Assembly: GCA_030770545.1 (NCBI GenBank)
Contig: CM061109.1
Location: 12,508,001-12,572,000, forward strand
Direction of reading: 5' to 3'
DNA: 64,000 nucleotides
Origin: Macropodus opercularis
Lineage: Eukaryota > Chordata > Actinopteri > Anabantiformes > Osphronemidae
Shown: in pieces, positions 23,181-36,675 of the stretch
Layout of the letters: every line of letters starts with the position of its first letter
How positions within the stretch are numbered: the first letter of the stretch is position 1
Translations under genes and position numbers: made by a program
The notes under the pieces: generated by a model
What the model was told of the DNA's origin: nothing
What the model saw: only the letters and a program-made list of their open reading frames with translations
The model's database searches: none

Positions 23181-26100
23181 ATGTCTGACAAAAGTGAGCT
23201 GAAGGCAGAGCTTGAAAGGAAGAAGCAACGTTTGGCACAAATCAGAGAGGAGAAGAAGAGGAAGGAGGAGGAGCGCAAGAAAAAGGAGGTACGCTTAACA
23301 TTAAATGTTCTGAACTCATGCTAAACATTGAAAGGGAAATCGTAAAAATATATATCAACATCTGTTATTGTCTATAGACATCTCACAAAACCTTTTTCAA
23401 AGTCATCGTCTTTAAAATCACACACAGTTACAAAATACAGCACAAAACAGCTGTTAGCAACTATTTTCACCATATTCATTGAGTCAAATTCATTTCAGAG
23501 AACTGCAGGTTTTATTGCCGTACACTTTCCACAGCGTTACAGGTTTTTGTTTGTTTATTTTTTTTATGACAAATAGCAGTAACAGTTGGTGCTCACTTCT
23601 GTTTCTAGGCAGATCAGTTGAAAGATAATGCATTTCATCAGGATGATTCTGACCTGGAGAAAAAAAGGCGCGATGCTGACGCCCTGCTGCAGAGTATGGG
23701 CATAACCTCAGAGGTTCCTGTTGGTATGTATTCATTTGTAATCTGTTATGAACCACAAATGTCTAATTTGCCTCTGCTATATACGTCTTGTTTTGAGGGA
23801 CTTGAATAAACTACCTGTGAGGCACTGTGTTTTTTAATAATAGCATTTGACATGGAAGTACTGGTACAGAAACACTACAAATACATCCTCATCAATGAAT
23901 TCTTCTTCACCACATTATACCATCATATTATTGTGTTGTTATTAAGCCCAGGCTTGGATTTGTGGAGCGATTTTCCATTGCTAACAGCAGGTGGCAGAAG
24001 AGATCCATACAAAAATCTTTATAGGCATTGCAGCCAATACACAGACTCAAGGGGAAAATGACAACTTAATTTATTTTGCATCTTCAACTCTGCTCCACTT
24101 AGTATTGAAAGATTCATTACATAAACATAATTGCTTTTTTTTTTGCACAATTTTAGTTTATACTGATTAAAATGTTTGACCTGTAAACATAATAATACCG
24201 TAGCTCTCAGAAGGTCCTCTTTAAAGATTTGATAACATTTGTCCATCATTTAAAATAACAAAGTTCCAGCCTGGATGTATTTATGCATTGTTAGCAGCTT
24301 AGTTTAGAACAGCTTAGCATCTTTACATTCCAATACATGATTGTCATCTGTATCACACTTTAGTCCCTCCTCCAATGTCTCCAACTAACAAATCGGCGGG
24401 CACACCAAGTGAGGCAGGAAGCCAGGACTCTGATGGAGCCGTGGGACCCAGGTACACACACACACACACCTCAGCAAACGTTTTAATCCTAAATATTTTC
24501 CCTCTTCCACTACAGGACTTTTAATGAGTCTCAGCAATGTCACAATCTCAAGTGCTTTTGTGAAATGCTTTGGCCTTTTTCATGCTCATTTTCTCCCTGT
24601 TTTATTCTAAATTGTTTTCAGTGTGCTTTACACAGCTTCTTAAGCCTACTTAACTGCAAATGTGTTGTACAGCAAGACTGTGAAATATTGATCTGTGTTT
24701 GCTTTGTAAGTTTTGCATAAGTCCAAACTCCAGAGAGATGCTGTGAATAGATGTAAACCCTGATTATATTAACTAAGCTACGTGTTTTATAAAGTCTCAT
24801 ACTATTATAGTGAATGATGGCAAGTTTATGCCAACTGAGTGCATGTTTATTTAATTTGTGTGCCGTTGAATTAGGACGATCCTAAATTAACAATAAAACA
24901 GCAGGCTGCTGTGATGCCTGGGGGACTTCTTAACCCCTAATTAGAGCCCCTTCCCTGGGCTGAAATTCAAGCTCCCCCAGTGTCCCATCAGGGCCAGGGA
25001 GCTGTTCCCCCTACGTGTTGACTCATTTCCCTCACCAGCATGGCCATTTCCTACACACATGGAGGTCATGTTTTCTCCCTGAGGGTTCTCGCTCTCTCCC
25101 TCCCTCTTTGTCTACACAACACTCAGAGTCTTTGGTGTGACACAGTTCAGACTGTATCAGCCCTGCAGGCTGCCAATTGCACCCTGTGTCATCCCACTCA
25201 CAGAGCCTGTGTGTCCATGCATTTTAATGGGATACATTCTTCCATCTGAGTGTAGTGTAGACACATTCAAGCTTGATTTGACCCCCAAAAAATAAAGGGC
25301 ACAGCTTAAGTGTGTTTCATTACTATAAAAATCGATTTGTGACCTAGGATTCAATCAGCATGTTGTTTGCCACATTGCTAACTTTATTTCCTCTCCTCCT
25401 CATTTGTGCTTGACTGTCTCTCTCACTAATGCTGCCTTGTTGCTGTGACACTAACCAGGAATCTGCACTGGGACTCTGACCCGTCCACCCTTCAACTTCA
25501 CTCTGATTCTGAGCTGGGGTACTGGACACTCTCTTCTCTCCTTTCCTGGTCATTTTCCCTTCTCTCAATCTACGGCATGATTAATTTGTCTCAAGTACTT
25601 ATTCAGCTAATGCAGTCCAGAAAGAAACTGTTAAATTGTGCATGTCAGAGTGGTCAGGCAGAAACTTTGCTATCACGTGAAACACACATTTCTTTGATCT
25701 GCACAAGAGTCCACTTGCAAGGAGGTGAGATTTGTTCTATACAAGATGGACTGCAATGGTTACAATAATAGCACTCTTTTGTTTGTTTATCTCTTTAAAA
25801 TCATTGCTGCTTTCTAGTGATGTTGTGCAAAGTTTGAGTTGTTCTTTGCTTTCAGGCGAGGAACTCAAAAGCTGGGAATGGCCAAAGTCACACAAGTGGA
25901 CTTCCCTCCACGTGAAGTTGTGTCCTACACAAAAGAGACTCAAACACCTGTCATTACCCAGCAAAAAGAAGGTGATTCTCACATAATCTTGCAAAACACA
26001 GACAGTGGTTTCGTGTGCATGAAGGTATGAATTATTACAAAGTAAAATCTATTTATTTTCAGTTTACTCCATGTGGCTTGTAGAAGTAGAGTGAGGACCG

Positions 26101-29100
26101 GAAATGAGCAACAAGCGGAAGATATTTGGTTTTACCAAGCACTGAGATTAAAGTCAAGGAGAAATGAGGCCCAGGATACAGAAGAAGTCAAAGCAGATAT
26201 TAAATTCAGACAAGCGCCGGTCCTCTGGACCTCACGCAGCTCTAAAACGCATTCTGCTTTCATATAATTAATGGACAGGATGAGAAAAACCAGTGACAGG
26301 AAACAGAAATGTGATTGCAAGTGAAGATATGGAGCTCCATGCATACGGCTACGTACTGCCTCTGAAGCATGTCGATATGTGTGTAATTGCGTCTCTTAAG
26401 CTTTCATGTGGCTAGCCAAAGAGAATATTTAGACTACTACCAACATCCACATGCTGAACACATGTTCAATAAAATATGCAATATCTGTGGGTGTGTTGCT
26501 TGTTCGCGGTTGATTTATGTAATGACAGCTGGTGAATAATGCGCTCGACTGAAATCCTGATTAGGATTTTTGTTTTGTGTTTTTCTTTATTTGCCACAAA
26601 GCGATATCAGAACTAGTCACAGAGCTGACAATACTTCAAATTACAGTTGCTGGAATGAATCTGCGTTCAGTTGTTTTTGTTTATTTGCATCAGCTAACAC
26701 ATCGTTCTAAGCATCCTTGAAAGCCTGGTTAGGATTTTAAACAGTGCGCTGATTGTTGGTTGTTGTCCGATCAGGTGATGTGTGGAAAATTCGGGGGTGG
26801 CATGCAGCGCGAGGAAGATAAAATGGTGTGATTTTTGTGGAAGTGTATGAGCAGAACTAGTGAAGGATGAAGAGCATCCCTCTGTTCCTGGTCGCTCTTT
26901 ACTCTGGACTCTACTGGGCATTGTAAAACCGTGTTAAACAACGATGGTTTCTGCCAGCTGTTCAACACGGGCCCCCTTCCCTTCTCTGCCACTATGTAAT
27001 CATTTCATCAACTCCCTCGCTTCCCTGTCTTCTCCCTTCACCGAACAGGCACATAACAAAACGCACTCAGTGACATTGTGCATTTTCACACCATCACTTC
27101 TGGCACTCGATGAGACGGCATCCCCCTTGCCGTCTTGCTCCCCTCGGTGCATTTTTGATGCGCGGGGTGGCGTCGGGCCTGTTTTGTGATTGAGCGATTT
27201 ATCATGTTGTCAAAAGGAGGTAGCAGCGCAGCACTCTCAAGGTCAGCGGGCGGTGGCATTAGGAGGGAGCGGCGGCCATGCCCCAGCTGCTGCTAACCGA
27301 GGGTTCCCAGGTGAAAGGAGGAAAGGATTTAAGATTTTTAACATCACCTGCCCTGTTGACCTGAAGAACGACCCACTGAACAGCAACTACATGTACACAA
27401 GAACTGTAGCCTAGTGTGCCTTGATATTTTATATCCACTCACTTTCCTACATGTGTATGAAAGTAACCTCCACATTAATATTTACATGCCTGTATCTTTG
27501 TTGATATTTGTGACCCCTGGACAACATAGATGCATGTTTAGCTGTAGGTAGATTTGGGAAAACCATTGATTTCAGTTTTCACATTTGGTTTGTGCGTGTG
27601 ATGGTGCTTTAGCATCGCACTACTAGGTATTATGCAGCGTCAGTATGCACTCCTGAAGAAGAGGCTGTAATTACGGAGTAAGATATTGTTGGAGGTTTGT
27701 GGGGAGGTGGGGGGACGGCGGGTGTGCCTGGAGTGGTTGGTCTGGTGCAGCGTATAAAAAGGCTTGTTAGAAATAGGAGTACGTAGAGCAGTTTAGTAAA
27801 TCTAATATTTAATTGAATGTGATTGTTTTAATCAGTCTGAATTCAGAGGCAGGTTAAAACTTTTAATCACAAAAGCCCTTAATGGCCTTCTTGTTTCAAG
27901 TGCCACTTATAATTGTGGTCAGCTTTTATGCACTTGATGATTAGAACTGTTAAATGTCTATTGTATGCCTCTATCGTACAGCAGCTAATTATTTAGGATG
28001 TAAAATGTGGTATGTTCCTCACCGTGGGGTTGTGTAGTTTTTATACCTTATGATATGATTGTTGTTCTCTGTTTCATTTAACAGTTATATATATGTTGTG
28101 TTGTATGTTACCCGTCCTGAGTTTGAGGTTTCAGATAATGGCTCACTTTATACTTCATCATTATACATCATTAGGGACATGGAACCACTGTTTAAGTTAA
28201 AAACAAGAGACTCCTGTTCTTTCCTGTAGACAGAATAGTGGTTGTTTTCTGTATTTGTATTTTTAAATTTGCCTCACATGGCACGTTGGAGGTGGTCGTT
28301 TTAGAAAAATGCTAGTACCATTCAAGTACTAGCTAACTAACAGACATCAGAATGTACCACAATAATTGTTTTGTTGTGTGAATGTAGGGGCAAAGTTGTG
28401 GTTTCCCTACTGGCCTTTATTTACCAGAGACAAACCCTGTTGCACGTGCTGCAGACTTGGTCTGTCTGGACATATAGAAATTGGAAGACACCTGCAGTGT
28501 AGAGCAAAGGTTGTTTAGTTTTATATTTGTACATCGCTGGCTGCATGCCATGTTTGCATTAATATATTGTCCATTGACTAAGACCTGTGATTACCCCCCT
28601 CCCCTCCTGTCCAGCTCCTCCCTAAAAAGCTTTTATTTCTTAAGTGGTACAAAAGCCATAATTGGGCCTGCTTTGAGAGGGGTGTCAGTGTATGGGACAT
28701 TGGTGATCCGGTTGAATTCTGTTAAATGCAACCCCCCCTTTTCTAGGCGCCACTACCCCCTCCCTACACATCCCCAGCGGGGTCACCAGGATCACTAGCT
28801 TTTCTACAAATGGCCATTTTGGCTGGCAGGTGCATTATACCCTTTATTTTCAGATTGTCTATCTGCTCCTAATGCCTGGCAGGTTGATTGCTCTGGCTGC
28901 CTCACCAGGGAAAGGGCTGACGAGCACGGCCGGGACTAGTTGAAAGACAGTGATTACTGTTTTCCTTTAAGCCTGATTGAGGCCCTTGAAAGGAAAGATT
29001 TTAACCGTCTCCTGCTGGTTGCAGAGTATGGCCGTACATTGAAATGGCTTGTGTCATCAACCCAGTTCTGTAAACTCATCAGTGCACCCAATAACCTTCT

Positions 29101-32100
29101 TCCCCAAACCTCCATCTGAGAAAGGGCATAAATCACTTTATGGACAAAGTGACAGATGACATTATCATTTAGATTATCTCTGTAGGAAGGAAATACTGGC
29201 GCGTGATGCTGCCGTCTTAGATTAACTCTAAGACTCATACCAAGATAAACGCCTGTAGCAAGCAGACGAGTATTCCACCTCTCCTCAGAAATCTCTCTGC
29301 TGATATTTTTTTGCATTGAAAGCGCAGACTGCGTACCGTCTCAAAGAGATGTTTTGAAAAGCGCGTTTGTCGTCTTTGAGGTAGAACCGGTGTGCAGTTT
29401 GCCAGCTGGTCTGGCCCGTATTTTGTTGTACATTCTCCGAGGCTGAATAGGAGTTGCAGGACCTCCTGCTAGGATGGTAATTGCACAGGCTTGCCGTTCA
29501 GGGAGAAGCTTGTCTCGGGGCAGCCAGGCGGAAAACCTCTGTGCCATCCCCATGCCACCTCTAAGAGCACAAGACAATCCCAGCATCACCATCTGCTTTT
29601 GCACCATGCCGTCATCTGGTCAGACCAATGGGGCGGCCCCTGGCAGCTGCTCCACACCCTCAGCCCCGCTGCCCTGTGGCCTAGAAGGGGGTAACCTGCT
29701 ACTGGGACACAGAGGAAACCGCAACACTGACAGCTCTGCTCTCTATTGAATGGCCAGAGTCTCATTAACAGTTGGGAAAGACGAGGGTCCCTATGACAAC
29801 AAGACACCCGCTGTGCTGTGTCTCTTTAACACAAATGACAAACTTCCCTGCCTTAGAGGAGCAGGTTCTTTTTGAAAGACGACATTGTGCTGACAAGGCA
29901 AACAAATGCAAGGCAGAGATACAAAATCAGTCTGTTGGCGTGTCCATAATCACAGAGTGAATCTTAAAGTGACAGGTAGAAAATGACGGAAGTAGAAGAG
30001 GCAGTGACCAAAATGTATATCATGTGTAGTAGTGACCTTTATAGATCGTTTTGTGGTTCTGAGGGGATCGATCAGTTTTGCCAACCATAATGTTATAAAC
30101 AAAACAATGTGCATAATAACAAATTCTGATTTAGATTTAGTTTATACTGCCCAGCTCACTATTTTCCGGTGATTAACAGTTTTACCTTTTCGATCAACAG
30201 AGGAAGAGGAGGAGGAAGAGATTACACAGCCTCAACCAGTTGTTGAGACTCCAACTGAGAAACCAGACCAGAAAGAGGAGGAGGAAGGTACTTCACCACC
30301 AGCCATCCAGTATAATTGAGATGCTCTAGTGAAAGTGACCCACTTCACTTCTTCAAGAAATGTTGCAATTACATATACAGTAGTTGAAGTTATAAGGAGG
30401 TTTCTGTCCCTTTAAAGCAGTCGATCTTTTTGTATATCACAATGGCAACGAGCTGCAGGTATCTTCATGACATTTAACAGTGCCTTTTCTCTTCTAAGCT
30501 CCCCCTCACGAGCTCACAGAGGAGGAAAAACTCCAGATCCTGCACTCGGAGGAATTTGTGAATTTCTTCGAGCACGGCACTCGGATTATTGAGCGGGCTC
30601 TGTCAGAGCATGTGGACGTCTTCTTTGACTACAGTGGTCGTGACCTGGAGGAGAAGGAGGGGTAATAATTGCAGTCTATTATTGCTTTAAAAAACTTGTA
30701 ATAGTTTTGGAAGAAGTGTTTTTATTGATTCGTGGTGCTTTGTTTTTCTTCAGTGAAATCCAGGCAGGAGCAAAGCTCTTTCTCAACAGACAGTTCATGG
30801 ACGAGCGCTGGTCCAAACATCGTGTCGTCACCTGCCTCGACTGGTCTCCACAGGTTATTTCAGATGTTTTCCATTGTCATTTATGTCTGTTTAATAAACA
30901 AACAGTTAAATAGCGATTATTAAAAACGTCAATCTTGAAATCACATTTATCGTGTTGTTTTTCTAAAGTACCCAGTAATACTTCCATAATTGGCTATTAA
31001 AGCAGCTTAACTTTGCATGTCTGTAATAGCTTGGAAGTATTTACCTGGAGTCAAAAAGTCCCTCAGGAAAAGCAGGTTGTGTCATATACAAAATGTCACT
31101 TAGCCGGAGGCCATAATGATTTGTTTCCTCTGGTGTCCAATGTTATTTAATGCATGATTCTCCAATGACTACTGACAGTGATTGAACACCAGCTGTTAGT
31201 TCGCAGTATTTACTAATCACACCCTTGTGATTTGTAATTATGTATCCAGAAACTGTAAGTGTCAGATCAGGTATTAGAGGTAGCAGAGTTGAATGACCTC
31301 TGGATTTCCATATTAATTTTCTGTAGTTTAAAATTATTAGTTATTGTGTGTCGATGTTTCTTCAGTACTGTATTCGTTGTTAAAATTCTGAAAAGAAATA
31401 AAAAACTGTAACTTAGCAAAGCTTTCCAGGGTTTAGGGCGACTTAAATGAGCCATAAATCTTTAGGAAAGGATTACTCACTCTGTAAAGCATTTAGCATC
31501 ACCACACAGGGCAGGCGAGGCTTGTCCACATGGAGCCAAGCCTGGGGGGCCTGTCTGCCTCTGCCTGACATTCTTTTGGGCTGATTTCTTTTTTTTTTCT
31601 GTCACCAGTATCCTGAACTCCTGGTTGCCTCATACAATAACAATGAGGAAGCTCCCCATGAGCCAGACGGTGTGGCACTGGTGTGGAACATGAAGTACAA
31701 GAAGGCTACACCGGAGTACGTCTTCCACTGTCAGGTATCCAAAGCTAACCCATCCCCGTCTGCCGCTGGCTCCCACCCCTTTGTTCATATTTACTGGTGG
31801 CTTTCTTCTTGACAAGCAGCACCACCAGTCGGCCGCTGTTCGCTCACCCTCTCCCTTGCGCTCACACTCCTTACTCCTCCGTTATCTACATTATGCAAGT
31901 TCACTGTGCTGGCATGCGCACTTCACTGCATCTGCTCGCAAACGCGTGTTCATGAGCCGCTGGAGAAGACCTGCGATGTAGGAGTTGAATAGAAACTGAG
32001 CACTGCAGCAGCATTAAGTGTGTGTGGCAGGGCTGGTTATCATGTGCATCTAAACAAGGGCCCTGTGTTCAGACGGTCAGCAGGGAGAGCAGCAGAGCTC

Positions 32101-35100
32101 TCTTCTCCTCTGCCCAGCCTTATTATAATGCCTGCCCTGAGGCTCATTCACCAAGACAAGCTGAGTACAACCACATGTTGCTGCCTACAGAGGGGATGTA
32201 GGTGCAGCCATAATGCTCAGATGAACAAAACTGAATGGAAGTGTGAACCCGTTTTCCTGTGTGCCTTTAACCTAGAATACGATTTTCCTCGTCATTGTCA
32301 CAGTTTTTGTCTCTATCATAGAGAACATATAGTTACAAGCAGTGAGTGCACAGAGGCACATGAAAGCCACAATTAAGCACAATTCATAAATCATGTTATA
32401 ATCCAAAAATAGTGAACATCTTCTGAGCTCTGTTTTATGTCCATTGTAAGAATTGAGGCATGAATGATGGAACGAGTTTTGTTGTGTTTGAGTAATGCGG
32501 GAACGTGCACAGAGCATTTGACTTGAGATGGAGCAGGGAAACAGATTCAAGTTGCTGTTTTTCATGTTTTGAGATCTGCCAAATTGAAACGTTTTGCTTG
32601 TATAAACCTTGTATTTTACAGTGAACAGTTCTTCGTTGTGGTCAGTTACCTTAGTGGGAACTGGGACTGGGGGTCTGGATGCCTTTCCTGCTGAGTTTAC
32701 TGGGATGTGCAGTCATGGGACTAGAGACTTTCTCATTCATCTTGTGACTATAAAAATAATTTCTTTCGTCACCACATACTCTAAACATTTCCTTTCCCAA
32801 TCTGTATTTTTTCATATTTGGGCAGTCTGCTGTTATGTCGGCTGCATTCGCAAAATTCCACCCTAATGTGGTGGTGGGGGGCACGTATTCAGGGCAGATT
32901 GTCCTGTGGGACAACAGGAGCAACAAGAGGACCCCGGTGCAGAGAACCCCCCTGTCAGCAGCAGCACATACGGTACCACAAACGACCGATAGCGTTTACA
33001 CCCACTTCGTGTTAGATCAAGCGTTTACATTGTCCCCTGCTTCCTTCCCAGCATCCGGTTTACTGCGTGAATGTGGTCGGCACCCAGAACGCCCACAACT
33101 TGATCAGCATCTCCACCGATGGCAAGATGTGCTCTTGGAGCCTGGACATGCTTTCGCAGCCTCAGGTACCATATATATTGAAGCTATGGTTTCTCGGTTA
33201 TATGAACACATTTGGATTAAAGGTTAAAGCTTAAAAATTAATTACCGTGTTAAATATTCATCAAATTTTAATGGGTAGAGCTTAGTTTTACCCTTTATGT
33301 ACTTTATGTACTGTCTCAAATTTCACCTGTTTCCTGTCCCTCCCGTTGGTGCTAAATGTCAAACGTTTTGGCCAGACTCTTGTTTTCACCGTCCTGTTTG
33401 GTATTTCCCCTGGCTTTAACCTTATTTCTTCGACAATTCATTTTTCACTTTCAAGGAAATTAACTTTGCTAGCTGTGTCTTTTCATCCACGCTGCCAAGA
33501 CCTTGATGTCAAACTTAAATTTTTTATAAAGTGCTAGTTGAATTTAAATTATGCATTAATAAACTGTCAAGTGATTTTTATGGGTTGTGCTTGGCAGAGC
33601 GTGTGTTAACACAAAGCCTGAGAAGCAGCTTGTAATGGATGTTGTTCCATGACCCCACCCCTGCCTCCTCTTCCACAGGACAGCATGGAGCTGGTGTTCA
33701 AGCAGTCCAAAGCTGTAGCTGTCACCTCCATGTCTTTCCCTCTTGGGGATGTCAACAATTTCGTGGTGGGCAGCGAGGACGGCTCTGTCTACATGTCGTG
33801 TCGTCATGGAAGGTGAGTTCGCAGGCAACCTTGGTCCCCAGTGTCCTTCCAGAACCGCGCCAGGAAACTGAGGCAGCTTGTTAGGCCCACCTAGGACTGA
33901 GTGTCAAATAAATATAACCCACTCACTTCCCAGCGCAGCACAAATCCAACACTTGATCTCCTGCTGTTTGAGGTTTCACTCCTGCCCAGTCATCCTGTTT
34001 TTCTTTTCCGCTTGTCAGTTATGTTTGTAAAGGTCATTCAACATAAACAGGGCACACATGCAGAGGAAACAAATCATTTTTTTTCCCTCGTCCCCCCCCC
34101 CCCCCTTCACTGTAAGTTTTTGTGGGTGAGAGAGTTTGCTTACAGTCGGCCGTCCCGCTGAGAATTAAAACTACAGTTCATCCCACAATGTTCTCATTTA
34201 GGAGGCAGGGGCTCCCTGTACTGTGGTCCTCAGCAGGGGAAATATAAGTAACATCAGAGCTGCCACTCAGGAGTCCCACACCAAATGTCCTGCAGCATGC
34301 CCAGAGACTGCAGAGACTGCTAGGTTTCGCACAGCAGCATCACCTCTGTAATTGGAGGAATAATTTTCCACCTCATTTACGATGGTATGATACTCTCATC
34401 GCAGTTAATAATGCATAAGCATCACTCATGCTGAGTATTTACCTCTCTACATTAATTATCTGAGCCTCTGTTGGATAACAGCTCTGCAACATGTGGTTGA
34501 GGGGTTACAGGCACTTTTACCACCCTGCTGGTAATCACGATATAAGTAAATGATTAATGTGAATGCGTCCATTGCTCCGTCCGTGCACATTGCTTTCTTT
34601 CATGCTTAATGTAGAAAGTGAAGTGACTTTCCATGATCGTATAGTATACACTCCACCACACACCACATTTCTGCTGGAGGGCATTATTCAACAGCTGCGG
34701 CTTTTCTAAACTGAATTAGTCATGCTTAATTGAATCTATCAGTATGTTTTTACTCACTTAATCTGTTTGCTCCCACCTCAGCAAAGCAGGCATCAGTGAG
34801 ATGTTTGAGGGCCACCACGGCCCCATCACGGGGATCCACTGCCACACGGCTGCAGGCCCCTTGGACTTCTCTCACCTGTTTGTTACCTCCTCTTTTGATT
34901 GGACTGTCAAGCTGTGGAGCACCAAGGTATGACCAAGATCTGTGAAAGTCGCACGCTGGGAGGTCCAGCTAAATGTTTTAGCTGAATTACCGTATATGAA
35001 ATCCTTACAACAGAAAGAGTCTCTGTAGTGAATTCAGTGTAGCCAAAACAACTATGTTGCTACTGTGATGTGATTTCACGCTGATAACAGTTCAATTACC

Positions 35101-35884
35101 CTATAAAACTCACTTAAAGGAAAACTAATGTGGAACAGAGATTAAAGTTATGAAATAAAGTCTAAACATGTGTTGGTTAGTTTTTAGGTTGTAGATAGAT
35201 ACATAGGGCCCAAACATTTTAAAAAATAAAATGGCTTCAAATAATAGATTTTCTTATTTCTGCAGAACAACAAACCTCTGTACTCATTCGAAGATAACTC
35301 CGATTATGTGTATGATGTCATGTGGTCCCCAACTCACCCCGCACTGTTTGCTTGTGTGGACGGAGTCGGACACCTCGACCTGTGGAACTTAAACAACGAC
35401 ACTGAGGTACTGTTTCATATGAACTGCGCATTATTTCTGTGGACTGTCACAGGCAACACCAAAAATATGACCTGTCTTTTTCTGAGCTACACTCTTCAGC
35501 ATGCTTAGAAGCAGGTGAGGGCGTTTCCACTCCTCGATTTTTATGCTACTGTTTTAGGTGCCTACCGCTAGCACCACAGTGGAGGGCAACACAGCCCTCA
35601 ACAGGGTCAGATGGGCTCATTCTGGCAGAGAAATTGCTGTGGGAGATTCCGATGGACGAGTTCTTGTGTATGATATTGGAGAGGTGAGGAGGCGTTTTTT
35701 TAGTATCTGATTGTTCTGTAGTTTTAAAATAAATTCTAATCTTTTTGGCATTGTGTTTGTTTGGTCACAGCAAATTGCGGTTCCACGAAACGATGAGTGG
35801 ACCCGTTTTGTGCGTACCCTGGCAGAGATCAATGAGAACAGGGATGAGACAGAGGAGCTGGCAGCTCAGCGCTTGGCTGCGTGA
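23181..35884 (+). CDS. dync1i2: Cytoplasmic dynein 1 intermediate chain 2
   Basis: Scaffold subunit of cytoplasmic dynein 1; it binds p150Glued and the light chains through its N-terminal half and the heavy chain through a WD40 propeller. Sixteen coding exons: 23181-23288, 23609-23723, 24364-24451, 25459-25518, 25856-25971, 30201-30287, 30499-30661, 30754-30853, 31609-31734, 32826-32972, 33052-33165, 33679-33812, 34782-34926, 35266-35406, 35558-35683, 35771-35884; 627 aa (human about 638). The N-terminal charged helix begins MSDKSELKAELERKKQRLAQ. A Ser-rich stretch follows, then the LC8-type motif ETQTP (TQT at 152-154) and an acidic Glu run. Residues from about 250 onward hold the WD repeats (YSGQIVLWDNRS, FVTSSFDWTVKLWS, HLDLWNLNND). 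The exon coding FSEYW in longer human isoforms was not found. Confidence 0.96.
24452..25458 (+). other. dync1i2 intron with a GC-richer candidate regulatory block
   Basis: Intron between exons 24364-24451 and 25459-25518. Most is AT-rich. At about 24890-25050 there is a GC-richer block containing CTAATTAG (homeodomain-type core) and TTGACTCATT (AP-1-like). No reading frame or transposon match was seen. Confidence 0.5.
24454..24469. repeat. (AC)n microsatellite
   Basis: Eight AC units directly after a dync1i2 donor site (exon end 24451). Confidence 0.9.
25972..30200 (+). other. Largest dync1i2 intron (4.2 kb)
   Basis: No gene was recognised inside it. It holds at least three blocks that differ from ordinary intron in base composition: about 27100-27320 (CpG-rich, TGATTGAGCGATTTAT), 28960-29060, and 29440-29780 (CCAATGGGGCGG at 29626-29637). 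The first four coding exons lie before it and the WD40 exons after it. Confidence 0.5.
31735..32825 (+). other. dync1i2 intron, nothing recognised
   Basis: Intron of about 1.1 kb between exons 31609-31734 and 32826-32972. I see no exon, transposon fragment or strong motif in it. Confidence 0.6.
33813..34781 (+). other. dync1i2 intron with a 14-base C run
   Basis: Intron between exons 33679-33812 and 34782-34926. It contains a run of 14 C at 34092-34105 next to a T-run; the remainder is unremarkable. Confidence 0.6.
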
Positions 35885-36675
35885 TCTAGTCGCCATGCAC
35901 GTGGCGTTTAAGGGACCAGTGTTGTGCTTGTTAAAACTGTCTCAAGACAAAGATGTGATGACAAGACCAGAGGAAAAGGTAAAAGGAGTATGGACATCCT
36001 TAGATTTCTTACACTTTCTTCTTTGGCATCTCTGCCTTCTCGGTTATCTATACCGTCATCGGTCTTCCTTGGAATAACACGAGCGACAGGGCTATCAACC
36101 TCAGACACTAACACAAAGCCATAGCCACAAAGTCCCAACAGTCCTCCTTTTTTTCAACCAGTTGCCTTAAGGTTTAATTTAAATCACCTGTCTTTATTTA
36201 CAGCATATTAACATGAGCCTTAATTTTAAGGGTTTCAGCCCAAGTTCTGTAGTTTTTCCATACTGCGACATCACGACAAACTCTTCTACAGGTACAATAG
36301 CTTTCACCATTATCACCAAAGTTGTAGTGAAGCAGGGAATGTCAACGTCTCACCGCTGTCGCCCATGTTGTCATTTATGACTCCAGATATTGTATAAGAC
36401 TGAAATGTCCGAACTCCACATGTCTCTCTGCTTCTTTATCTTGTATACTGCACCAGATTGCACCTAATCAGTGCAGATGGTTAGGCTTAAAATGGTTGTA
36501 ATATCCTCAATGCTGTAACTGCTCAGTGATTTTTAGGACTGTAATGTATGTTAAACTAAGTTTGATTCCTGAAGAACCTCATGGTCTGGTGTCAAAACTG
36601 AGAATGTAGTTTTCACACAATACAAACAAATGATTTAAGTGATTTATTTCAATAAAATACAGTAAATGCACTTAA
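35885..36675 (+). other. dync1i2: dync1i2 3' UTR ending at AATAAA
   Basis: Non-coding after the stop TGA at 35882-35884. AATAAA at 36651-36656 is the likely poly(A) signal; another AATAAA lies at about 36709. TTTATT for the opposite strand is only two bases before the first signal. Confidence 0.65.
36643..36656. promoter_or_regulatory. Back-to-back poly(A) signals for dync1i2 (+) and slc25a12 (-)
   Basis: TTTATT at 36643-36648 reads as AATAAA on the minus strand. AATAAA at 36651-36656 serves the plus strand. If both are used, the two 3' UTRs overlap by a few tens of bases. Confidence 0.5.

Noticed and set aside
23844..23864. Possible micro-exon in the dync1i2 intron matching the human FSEYW insertion
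   Set aside because: An AG...GT pair encloses about 20 bases, but the length breaks the frame and the residues do not match.
25972..26024. Possible extension of dync1i2 exon 25856-25971 to a second donor (ATGAAG|gtatga)
   Set aside because: The 53-base extension would break the frame into the next exon, whereas the donor at 25971/25972 keeps it.
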